64,000 nucleotides of DNA from Telopea speciosissima. Lineage: Eukaryota; Streptophyta; Magnoliopsida; Proteales; Proteaceae. Each line of letters begins with the position of its first letter. Position 1 is the first letter of the stretch. The stretch lies in the NCBI RefSeq assembly GCF_018873765.1, contig NC_057926.1, positions 56,123,378 to 56,187,377 on the forward strand, in the 5' to 3' direction. Made by a program: the position numbers and the translations under genes. Under the pieces are notes generated by a model. That model made no database searches. It was not told the origin of the DNA and was given only the letters and a program-made list of their open reading frames with translations. Positions 22,637-34,100 of the stretch are shown in pieces.

Positions 22637-23843
22637 CTATGAATCTTCTGATTGGTCAGAATTGCGTTTTAGAAGGATAAATAATTCACCTATTGTTTTG
22701 CAGTTTAGATCTGAAGGAATGGAAGATTCAGCAACTCTTTTATCAAATTGATCGAACAATGCATCTATGATTTCACTTCCAAAGTGTCTTCTGATGAGTT
22801 CCTCCAAACTAGGTCTCATCTGCAAGGTGATACATTTTTCTATTTCGATTAAGTGACTCATTGAACGATCCAATATTTCCATTTTCTCAATCCTGAAACT
22901 CCCATTTCTCTCTATCAATCCCTCTAACTCTTGTGTAGATGGTTGGTAGACAGGCATATTGAAGGAGTCCACTTGAGCTTCACTGGAGAATCCCTTCAAT
23001 AAGAGAAATCACATTCTATTAATGCAGAAAATTTGTTGCAGATATCATAGATTGAAGCAAAACCCGTATCAAATGTATGTCATAAAATGCAAGATGTAAT
23101 AAGCCCTCTTTAGCACCAATCAGGATAGGGACATTGATCATGTTAGGATACCTAATATCTTCCATGGGTAAGAAAAAATTGCTTACCATATTGATCATAT
23201 CCTTGAGGCTAGACTCCAAGAGTTCAAAGAGAGTGATGAGCCTTGATTGGGAAGGGTGGTTCTCATCTGGAAGACTTGGGATGAGAAGGGCCATCAAACC
23301 TCCACATACAATCTCTTGGGCCCTAGCATGTAAGAAGGAATCCATGTCCTTGGCATATTGAACTGAATAGGCCTCTACCACTTCTCTTTGGGAACTTGTA
23401 TAGTGTATCCTTCCCCTGTTCCATGCAAGACAGGTCTCATCTTCAAGCTCTGTTGGAACTCTAGACAGAAAATGTAGGGCATAAGAAGAGTGCACAAAAT
23501 GAAGAGAGGCCTTGGGAAATAAGCGGCCATAAAATGAACCAGGCATGCCGGCTGCAAAATAACGCTTGTTGGGAGGGAAGGATTTGAAGAGCATGTTGAA
23601 ATCGTTAGAGAAGTGATCACTAAAGTACATTTGAAATTCAGGCATACAAGAACCAAGGCCTTGAAATAGGTACTTGAGTTCTACAGCTTCCATTATGTTC
23701 TTCACTACCTGGAACCTATTAGGTCCAACTGAAAAACTCAAATCAGCAATGATGAAAGGATTAAAAGAACTGAGGAGTTGGACATCGAGCTTGTCGGCAA
23801 TGATATCGTCGATTACAGCCTTGGGAATATGCAATCCCACTCT
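22637..23843 (-). CDS. SABATH-family carboxyl methyltransferase, exons 2-3 (first exon uncertain)
   Basis: Two minus-strand exons join cleanly. Exon 2 is 23843-23187 (219 codons, acceptor GTAG, donor ATG|GTAAGC), and exon 3 is 22993-22637 (118 codons plus stop, acceptor GAAG). Together they give 337 aa of a family usually near 360-380 aa. Family landmarks include PGSFYGRLFPKASLHFVHSS, YALHFLSRVP, AWNRGRIHY, AYSVQYAKDMDSFLHARA, GGLMALLIPSLP, VDSFNMPVYQPSTQELEGLI and the tail GELFILLKRN. SABATH enzymes transfer methyl from S-adenosylmethionine to carboxyl groups. Oddities: SAM motif I reads IADLSFSVGPN instead of IADLGCSSGPN, and the usual W in ALHWLS is F. The expected exon with MNGGDGxxSY is not found upstream. 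It may be a neofunctionalised or recently dying copy. The substrate cannot be told. Confidence 0.75.
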
Positions 23844-24445
23844 CTACAAAACAGAGGGCAAGTTGTTAATCTAGTGATCATCAACTCAAGATTAATGCCT
23901 TTAAAAACTTGCAAACTTAATATTTGTCCTTCATGAAGATGCCAAAAACAAAAAGAGTTTTGTATGTTTAGGGGGATTGTTCCCATCAGTTCTTATATAG
24001 AAAGAGATTTACCTAATGAGGTTGACATGAAAATTTCTTTTGAAATTGAAGGAGTTTCAGGAGTTTGAATCTGGGCTTCATTTATTTGTTCCTTTCAAAG
24101 AGTCTAGAGAGCTATGGATCTATCTTCTCGAGCTTTACGGAGTTTTTTTGGCCTCACAAGATGACATATTAAGGGAAGAAGAAGAAGATCCCTGCTGCCT
24201 AGCCTGTGTTAAAATGGTAGGTCTCTGATATATATAACAGGGCAATGCATACAAATCTGTATACGTTTTTTCTTTCTAATAAGTGCATACATAGAAGAAT
24301 TAATGGTTGCAAGTGTTCTTTGTTTCTTAAGAATCAATAAATTTTTATTTTTTTTTCTAAAAACCAAAACCACAAACAAAAAGAAGGATTTACCAGTAAA
24401 CATATATGTATTAATTAGAGTCCTGTAAGTAGCTCAGAAAGATAC

Positions 24446-24534
24446 CTCGTTGCAACAAGTATGATGAGCCTCACTGCAAGAACTGCTTCTGCTCTCCGTC
24501 GGAGATGATTCAGGCGATTCCGTTGTCTCTCTTC

Positions 24535-24538
<4 letters not shown>
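24446..24538 (-). other. Candidate first exon for the 22637-23843 SABATH gene
   Basis: A 31-codon minus-strand frame starts with ATG at 24538 and ends in phase 0 at a good donor GAG|GTATCT. Its phase matches exon 2 at 23843. The peptide begins MGRETTESPESSPTESRSSS and lacks the MNGGDG motif expected there, so a join would give a protein missing part of the SAM/substrate pocket. A (CT)n leader lies just upstream at 24539-24571. Confidence 0.3.

Positions 24539-24571
<33 letters not shown>
24539..24571 (+). repeat. (CT)n microsatellite
   Basis: About 16 CT units directly upstream of the candidate minus-strand start at 24538. On the coding strand it is (GA)n, possibly a GAGA-type leader element. 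Confidence 0.95.
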
Positions 24572-24574
<3 letters not shown>

Positions 24575-25267
24575 CTAATCCTAAACCCCCCTTATGGGAT
24601 TAAAATAGCTTCACGCCTTAACCATTAGGAGGAAGGGATAACTCAACAATGTACCTTGATCTGCTTGGAATTGAAATATTATGATCTCTCAATATTTCAG
24701 CTTCTTTCTCTACTGAATTGAAACATTCCCTTTCAATTGATTTCAGGTTTTCAGGATCTGCTAAGAAGATCCTCCCTAAGGCTCCTCTCCCCTAAACTCT
24801 CTCTGTCTCTCTCTGAAACTTTCCTCTCTATCCAATCTCTCTCTCTTCGTCTCCCATGAAATTCTTCTGTTGGTATCTCCAATTTCTTATTTCCAAATCA
24901 ATTTTAAAAAATTTCAGAACTACTTCCTTAAAACTTGGTTCTTATACACGTCAAGAAACATGCATTCATGCATGTCCATTAAATCCGAAGAGGAATGAAA
25001 AATGGCTGAGTATCTCTGGCTCCAAACAGGTGGTGCCAGACTGTTTGGCAATTGACTTGCTTATATCCATCTATGAAAGGCCATATGCAATACTACCACC
25101 GGCTCCCCTAAAAAAAGTGGTAAGATAGAAAGGTGGAAAGGACCAAGGTGCACGGGTCACACAACATCAGTTAGCGTTTACTATATCACACTAATTATGA
25201 TTGTGCACGACCATGGATTCTGTTTAGACTTGCCAATCGAGGAAAACTTTTGTCTGCTTTGTTTCAA
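24539..25267. other. Intergenic, upstream of the SABATH gene
   Basis: A (CT)n microsatellite at 24539-24571 and further CT-rich sequence to about 24850 may be promoter/leader of the minus-strand gene. Beyond that I see no feature. Confidence 0.35.
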
Positions 25268-25675
25268 TATTGAGGGTAAAATTCTTAAATTTTGAACAAA
25301 CTTATGTGACTCCTCAACCCAAGGACAATCTCTCAAATACACATCAATTAAGATGTTGGCCTCCATTCAAAACCTAGGATTTATATGGTAATTCTTTTGT
25401 GTAAGCTCAAGTCGTTTAGTTTATTTCATAAGGCAATAAGGTCACACAGTCATTGTAGACAACAAACTTATCTCTACAAATTCTTGACTTTGAACGAACT
25501 TATGTGACTCCTTAGCCTGAAGACAATCTCTCAAATACACGTCAATTAAGATGTTGGCCTCCATTCAAAACCTTGGATATATATGGTAATTTTTTCGTAT
25601 AAGCTCGAGTCGTTTAGTTTATTTCACAAGGCAATAAGGTCACATAGTCATTATAGACAACAAACTTGTCCACCA
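25268..25675 (+). repeat. Tandem duplication upstream of the TTC5-like gene (about 198 bp, 2 copies)
   Basis: The block containing ACTTATGTGACTCCT, CAATTAAGATGTTGGCCTCC and GTCGTTTAGTTTATTTCA occurs at about 25285-25466 and again at about 25483-25664, offset 198 bp. The copies differ by scattered substitutions, so the duplication is moderately old. Function unknown. Confidence 0.85.
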
Positions 25676-26203
25676 TGTGCCAGATGATGTAGCAATTTTG
25701 TCACTTGGATAAACCTGCAGAGTTCTCTATATTCTTTTGATTATTTCATTTTTTCACTTGGCAAACTCCATTTTAATTAGAAACTTGACAAGTAAATAGG
25801 TGACCTTAGAATTATGCGTTTGTTTACAAAATTTAGGCCACATCTGATCATGCCAGATAACAAAAAAGGTACGACATAGAGAAGGCTCACTCCATGGCCG
25901 TTGAGGAAGGAAATTGTGACGTTTTATATGTAACGAACCAAGTCGCCCAAAAGATTGGTTTTGCAGGTTTTAGGGTTTTCTAGAACGAGGTTGACCGATT
26001 CCGATTTGGGTCTGATCGGAATCGTCTGGGATCAAACCGGATCCCGATTCCGGGTTTTTAAACCACGGGTCGTTTGGAACCAGAGACTCCGAGAGACAAC
26101 AATACCTTCATTCTGTGAAGCTCTCTATGAGTATTTGAGAATCAGGCGAGCGACTCTTTGCGACTCTTTGTTTGTTTAGTATTGTGAAGAATTCCATAGT
26201 GAA
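25676..26203 (+). promoter_or_regulatory. Probable promoter / 5' UTR of the TTC5-like gene
   Basis: Sequence before the ATG at 26204. Around 25970-26070 it holds a small patch of GATTCCGATT / GGATCCCGATTCCGGG words like the degenerate repeats elsewhere. No clear TATA box. The transcription start cannot be placed. Confidence 0.3.
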
Positions 26204-29200
26204 ATGAGCGAGCACAGCCAAAGTAAAGATCGAGATTTAATGGCCAAAGCCGCGAAGATCGCTGAAGATCTCTACAATTTGCGTGACACATACTTCCCTG
26301 CCGATCCTGAAGAGAAAATCTCTAAGTTGCAGACTGAAGCAGATCTTGCTCTCAAACTCCTCGATACGATTCCATATGGTACTCTACAATCCGAAGCACA
26401 CCTATTTCTATAAATTTTTATTCGCCACCTTTGCTTCTTTTAACAGTATTTACCAACTAGATTTTAGTATTTTTAGCTTAAAATTTAGAACCAATAGCTT
26501 TACTTTAACTAGGGATTCACTGTTTGTTCAGTTTCTCATCTCTGTCTTTTTTCATTTGTTTGATAATTGAGGAAAATAAGTAATTTCGGTTTATCTTGGT
26601 TGTAGGGGAATACGAAAGTGCTTACCATTAGCTCTCTGGAAAGAGTCATACGAACTGATAACAGAAAGTTCTAGTAATATATGTATATGCATTGTATTAT
26701 TAAAATGTTCTGCTTTGCCTTATGTATTGATGCTTGGAAATTCTCTCTTCATACGGTCTCCTGGTACTGCCCCGAACGGCCGAACCTCTATGATCAAAAC
26801 CCTGATACAATCAAATTTGACCATTGCAGCACATTGGTATCGGAAGTCATTAAACGGTTTGAAATGCATTAACAACAACAACAACAACAACTCAGCCTTA
26901 TCCCAACTAAATGGGGTCTCCTACATGCATCTTTGCCCTCTAATCCTACTTGAGGTGCATAAGCACTGATCATATTGACATCCTCTTTCCCCAACACAAG
27001 CTTGATGGATATAATCCTATCTCATCTTTATCCACTACTATGCCCACTCCACTTCTATTACTTTATCCCCTGTATTCCAAAGTTTAAAGTCATCCAACTC
27101 CTTAGCTTTTTTCCCCCTTCCTTCTAGTCTCTTGAATACAAACTATTTGATTTATTATCTTCTCTTTAATTTTCTTGACTACAGCTGTTCATCTTGCATT
27201 ACTAGATAATTAAATCAATTTTTTTTAAGGATTTTCTGAAGTTTGTGTTACTTTTTTTAGGTGAATATAACTTAATATTATTTTGTGGAAACCAAAATTA
27301 TTGTTGACTGTTTAATTTTTTTATTAACCCACCAGCTTCTCTTGCTCCTCAACAACTTGTCATATGTACACAATATCAATTTGCATATTTATTTACCTAT
27401 CCGCAAAACCTGCGTTGTTATGCAGAAGAAAGGAAATCACCTACACAGCGTGCAACTTATGAGTTTTTAAGAGGAAAGATATTGGATGTATTTCCTGATT
27501 ATAGGAAAGAAGCAGAAGACCATCTGTCAAAAGCTGTATGTTGTACAATGCTTTTTCCTGCTAGTTTACTGCTTAAGGGAATTTTTTGTGATCAAAGTAA
27601 CCATTTCATATTCCAGGTTAAGTTGAATCCATCTCTTTCAGATGCTTGGCTGTGCTTAGGCAATTGCATTTGGAAGAAGGGGGATCTTCTTTCAGCAAAG
27701 AACTGCTTTTCTCTGGCACTAAACAAGGTAATTTTTGGTTCTTAGAATCTCTTCATCTAAGGATATTGTTTTTGGTTCTGACTGGAGAATATTTAAGTTA
27801 GCCTTATAATATCAATTACTTGTAAATCCTTACTTTCTGTGTTTCTGCAGGCTCCAAACAAGAAAATACTTTGTCAGTTATCAATGCTGGAGCGAAGATT
27901 GGCTCAAGGCAAGAAACCTTTCTTGTGAATATTTCTCTTAATGCTTTTCATGCATATTGAACTGAGTTGACAAGCCTCGAGTTTGTTTGCTGACAGTTTG
28001 TCTTCTTAACACAGTCCTCATATCCTATTTGTATTCCATTTGATATAGAAAATGGTTTCATTTGGTGCACAATATGTTTTTGGCATGATCTATTTTTGTG
28101 AATTGTGCTTGCGCTTTAATAAAACAGTTAACAGTATGAATTAAATAAACTAAGCCCTTCACTCACCTTACTTCCATCTGGTGCCTAACTTGGTTCCAGG
28201 AAAAGGAATCCGTTGCCCACATTCTTTATACTTTTGAACCGTGATATACTGGTATGTAAGTTGTGTGCTTAAATATCTCTTCTTTCTTTGGGCTAATCTG
28301 TTTGCTTTTTCTTTGTAGGCACTGACAATCCAGCTCAAATTGTTGAAGAAAGCATTCAACATGCAAAGGAAGCTATTACTTTGGATGTCAAGGATGGAAA
28401 TTCTTGGTGTAAGGATCTGTAGCCCACAAATTTTTTGGGTGCCATTTTGTTTTCATTGGTTCAAATATTAAACTGAATTTTTTCTCTCTGAAATCTTACC
28501 TGGGTTTAGAAGCCTGTTTTCTCTTCAGATCTTTGATTTAATCACACCCGGGGGGGGGGGGGGCAGAGGCAAAATAAGTGTCAAGAACACAATTAATGCA
28601 TTCTTAAAGGTTTTGGTTCTCAACTGAAATTTTTTCTCTTTAAATCCCTTCCTTCCCCATTTTTGCTGGAAATCAACCCTGAATATATAAAATCTTGTAT
28701 AACTTGTTTATTTATTAATTTGGGATTATTGTGCTTATCTAAAAAACTTCTGTTCTATGATGATCATTGTCTTATAACAGAACAATACTTTCTCCCATCT
28801 GTATATAATATGTTATGAGAGGGTTTTCTCCTCATATCTTGGAGAAGACTCTATCTTCATGGTCCTCATTTTTTCCAAAGATGGCAGCACAGTTGTCACC
28901 AATACTATGTGACAATATTGTTTATGCAAGCCTCTAGTAATCATAGTTGTCAAGGTGACCCAAGGCATTGGAGTGGGTGCCTGCCTAGGCGCCCTAAGCG
29001 TGTACGCCGTGTATTAATGACTGTATGTTATATAGTAATGATGATTTATATAACTATGTTTATTTGCAACATATGCAACACAGAATCCGTATCAATGCAA
29101 TCTGATAGTATTATGTTATTCATTAAAAAGCAAAGCAATAAACATACAATAAACAAAACATTAATATAATATAAGCATATTCATAAAAAATAACATAATA

Positions 29201-32200
29201 TAGAGCGTCCAAGCCTAATATGAGAAAAAAAAAAACATATAATAAACAAAGCATTGATATAATATAGGCATATTCATCAAAGCAAAGCAATAAACATTAA
29301 TCAATGTAAACTTGTGAAGTGTCAACAAGGTGTGTTGTCGCCTTGGGACCCAAGAAAGAGCCTGGACACCTAAGCGGTGCCTAGACGACAACACCTTGAC
29401 AACTGTGCTAGTAATGTGGAAAGTTTCAGCCTGAATGCATTTTGCTTATGGAGGAACAAAGATTAGGCTCCGTTTGTTTTGGCGTAAAATTTTACCCGAC
29501 TTTGAAAAATTTTACATGTTGAAAAAGTTTCCAATGTTTGTTTTTTAATGGAAACAAACATTGGAAAACTTTTCAACATTTAAAATTTTCCAAGTAAAAT
29601 TATCTAGGTAAAATTTTACGCCGAAACAAATGGAGCCTTAGGAGAAAAGATTGATAAAAGTCAATATTTTTGGAAAACAGTTGGAGAAAATTCAACGAAG
29701 CCTCATCCCAACTAAATGTGTAGCTACGCGAATCTTGTTTCACCATTCAACTTTATCTAAGGTTATTGTAGTTGTTAAACCTAAAGGGATCGATATCTCT
29801 TTTCGCTTATCCCTAGGTGAATTTTGGCCTAACCTTGCTGTTTTAATTCCTCTAATTTGCACCATATCACTCTTAGGTCTTAACAATGCATTCAATGTCC
29901 TTCATTGAGCATGTGCAAAGCACTTAAAATAACTCTCCCTCAACTTATCTCCTATTGGAGCCACTTTTAAACTACCTCGAATGTGTTCATTTCTTATTTT
30001 ATCTTTTCTAGTTTTTCCACTCATCCACCTCAACCTCCTCATCTCGACTACATTTGTTTTATTTATTTGTTTTTTCTTTGTTATCCAACATTCAGCTCCA
30101 TACAACATTTGTATGGTTGAAAATAAAAGGAGAAAAGTTCAATACATGGTGGGGTATATGGTTCATAGCCAATGCATGAAGCAACATGCTTACCCAAAGG
30201 TTAAAACGGCCGAATTAGCCCTCCTCATGACAGAAAACATTGGCCCATTCTAGTTCTCCCCCCCCCCCCCCCCTACTACGTTTGGTTTTGTTGAAATTCT
30301 TATGTGAATAATGTTATTTAAATAAAAAAAAAAATTTCTGGAGGAAGGGTCAAGATTGGTCTAGATTGTATTTTGCTCACTCATCGTCAATTTCTCCTCA
30401 AAACAACCACTGGTCTGATAACAATACTTATCCTTGTGCAGCATTTCTCAATTATTCATCTCTTTTGGGCTGATTTACTGTATTTACTTGTTGATAAGTT
30501 TCGTCTTCCAATTCTTTGGGGAACTTTCATGCATTGCATTCATGCAATAAGGTTTTTGTTTTCTTTCCTGGAAAGACCCGTGGGGATTCAATCTGACTTT
30601 TCGTTTCTCTGTTTCATCATTAAGTTTCTTGTTCTTGATGTCTTGTTTCCTAGGATTATTATCATTTCTTTTTCTTATGAACTGTGTATATTTGTACGTT
30701 TCTCTTCTTTATGCTCTGTTTGTTTTGACGTAAAATGCCTGAGTAAAATAAAGTAGGTGAAATATTCTACTTCCCTTACTTTATTTTATATTCTTGGGCA
30801 AAAAATAGCAGCCCCCACTGTAGAACTTTGTTCCCCCCTTTTTTCTTCCTCCATGTCTCAGTACTTATTTTCACTTCACTGTTGTCATTTTTTTCCTCAA
30901 CAGATAATCTTGGAAATGCATGCCTCACAAGTTTTTTCATCACTGGAACATGGGATCATGACAAACTTTTGCAATCTTTGAAAGCTTATCAGAATGCTGT
31001 AAGTTTGCAAGATAAGAACTTCTGCAACTGATCCATCTTCTGTCAATTTCCAATTAATTTGCATGGCTCAATAAGCTATTTTTCTACTGTTTTAATTTCA
31101 GCAACAGGTAGAAGGCTAAGCCAGTTAGCTGTACTGTTGTAAGTTTGCAAAATGTACTAATTCTTTGTAACATGTATCAGGAAAAAGATGATACAGTGAA
31201 GTCTAATCCAGACCTTTATTTCAACTGTGCCACGGTAAGTCTTGGAGTTTTCATTTCACTCTTTTTTTATACGGGATGTTCTTAATCAATCACTTAAATT
31301 TCATAGGTTCCTGACCATTGCCGTCCGGAAATTTCGGTAGTGAAAATTCCTTCAAGTATGTTAGTGCATCACTTTTATCTTTCTGTTTGGTTTCGGTACT
31401 GGTTTAGCCCAACCAAAAAACCGAGTTGGATCAAGATCTCGGCGAGTTGGTGCACTTTTTTTTTTAAAAACTTGTTTGATGGTTTCAGTGGGTTTTTGAC
31501 CTAGTTTGGTCATGAAACTTGATATACAGCTTATTTTGCCTATTTAAACACAATGACACTATGAGATTTTCCAAAGTCAAAAATTGCTTAAATATGATTT
31601 ATATTTGATATTGAGCGAGTTATGTTTCGGTCAAACCTTATTTGATGTGCGCAAATGCTGTTAGAATCTCTCTGAATGAAAATATATTTTTACATATCAA
31701 AACAAATGAATATTTCACTGCACTTTCGTTTTTTAATAATGTTTTACCATATTAAGATTTATAGAATTTATATATTTGAGAAAAACCTGAGTATTTAAAA
31801 GTTGAAAAGTGCACTACCATCGAAAATCTAGTTTTTGTTCTTGAACTGGGAGGGTTGACTTTTTATCCTTTTGGAATTTTATTTTTTAACTATTTTTATT
31901 GGATTCAAATAGGGAGGGTTTTTCTTTATTTATGAATAATATCTTAAGTAAATGAAAGAACAAATAAAAAAAGTGCATAAATATGTGTTTGTCTTGGTTT
32001 CTGGCATAAATAACTGTCTGTCCTGGTTTCTGGCATAAATAACTGTCTGTCCTGGTTTCTGGTATAAATAAGTGTATGTATACCAAGGTTTCTCACTGAG
32101 ATGATCGAGATCTCGATCTGGACGAGACAATGCAATCTTCTCATTTTGCCTAGCATCTCATTTCGGTTTTTCAAAAAATCGAGATATTACTGAGATCTCG

Positions 32201-34065
32201 GAGAGTTCTTGTTCCATGAGGAGAAGATGCTATCCTCGAATGATGCCACACCTTGTGGCTGATCATCATTAGTAGTGTGGAATGAAGATGATGAAGAACC
32301 AGGCTGATTAAATCCACTATATCCAATACACATATTTACCCTATTTTTTGTAAAAAAAAATTACTTTAGGGAAAAAAGGTATTACCTCAAACTGTGAATC
32401 TTCAACCAATCTCTCTCAAATCCACTAAATCTTAGCTGTAGATGACTTGTACAAAGTTCTAACAACTTGTTCCTCCAAGAGTTGAAAGTGGAATGGCCAA
32501 AATCCACATAAAATTGATGTTTTTAGGATCCCAGAAGGTTTCACATGAAACCTATCAAAACTACACATTGAAATGGATCGAAACAGTACCCATTTCAACA
32601 GATTTTGGTTTCTAAAACCCCAGGTTGTACGGTTTCGGTGAATCAAAACGGCACTATTGAAAACAACCGATATTTTGACCAGAACATGAAAGTTTCAGTC
32701 GAAACTTGGAATACCTAGTGAGTCACACTAGTTTTCGTGCCGGTCCAGGTCGAAACCAAAATTTTTCTTTAAGTTTTGACTAAAACTACTGATTCCTTGA
32801 ACCATGATCCAAGTTACAAATACAAATCAAAGGCCAAAAAAATAGATCAAACCCATCCAATGGTGGTGATCATGCTCTTGCATTATTCTGTTCCGATTAA
32901 AAAAGCGTGGCCTCGAGTTTTATAAAATGTGAGGATCTTCAATGCACGACCAACAACCATTCTCCTTGACCCAATGAAACCAATGATCAGACCACAATCC
33001 AACGGTATGAAATCAGCAACATGGAATCCATTGTTGAAGTTGCCACGTGGAAAAACAAATTCGACTGGTTCAATAAAAAACCAACCAGTTTATGCTCCTC
33101 CATGGAGTGGTTCTTCGATGATAACTGGAGCCACTTGGTCTTCTATCGTCAATAGTTCGTCTTGCTTTTCCACTCATTTCTCAACGACTGAGATCATTTG
33201 CGAAGAAAGATTCCATACGATCATATGTGACCAGCAATTGGTTATTAAATTTCTTGCATTGTCACCTAGTCTCTTCGAGATTTGCTTCAACTTTTCACAA
33301 GTTCTCTTGCATGACTTGAATTTGTTGGTGGAGAGCAAACAAAAGAGTAGGATCCATGGTACCTATGGCTAGGTTAGGTTCTGATACCAATTGATTCAAA
33401 TAAGGGGTTGTTCTAGGACTGTGAACGTTCCCCAGTAACAGTAGTGTGAACAGTACTTAGAAGGAGGATGATAGAGGAGAGAAGGGAGAGCAGAGACAGA
33501 AAGGAGATCGTGGGGGAGAGATGGGAGATAACAATCTTTTTCAAACAAACTAATTCAATCCATTACTCAAACCATGGGTCAGGTTTAGCATCTTACATAT
33601 ATTTATAAAAAAAAATAATAACATAGAAGTCTAACTAACCTAAGCTTTTTATTTGACTCAAACAGTTAAATAGTAAAAAAACATAACAATCTAAACTAAA
33701 TCTAATTTCCTCCCCCAGCTGTAGGCTAAAAAAGGAGAGTATTAATTGACTCAAAGACTTATTTAATAATAAGGAAAAAGAACTGTGTCCGGGAGTGGAG
33801 CTCCTACACCCATACACAGGATGGGGCAAAATGACCACCCCACCCCCCATGAAAGGCAGAAATCCCACCCCTGTTGATGCTTCCGCATGTGTTCCCATTG
33901 GCCCCTGCACTGGCATAGGGGCAACGCTCCCGGACAGAGAATGTGTTCCCTTAATAAAATAAATAAAGACCAACTAAAAAAGAAACTTCTCCCTATCGCA
34001 GAAAAGAGAGAACTCTTGAACAGAAAAAAATAACTAAGACTTCAAAACAACTGTAAAAATTTTAT

Positions 34066-34100
<35 letters not shown>

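Noticed and set aside
31985-32080. Three direct repeats as a CRISPR-like array
   Set aside because: 29-bp units are contiguous with no spacers, in a plant intron; a plain tandem repeat.
32929-33372. 147-codon plus-strand ORF
   Set aside because: Antisense to a broken LTR-element fragment; no independent support.
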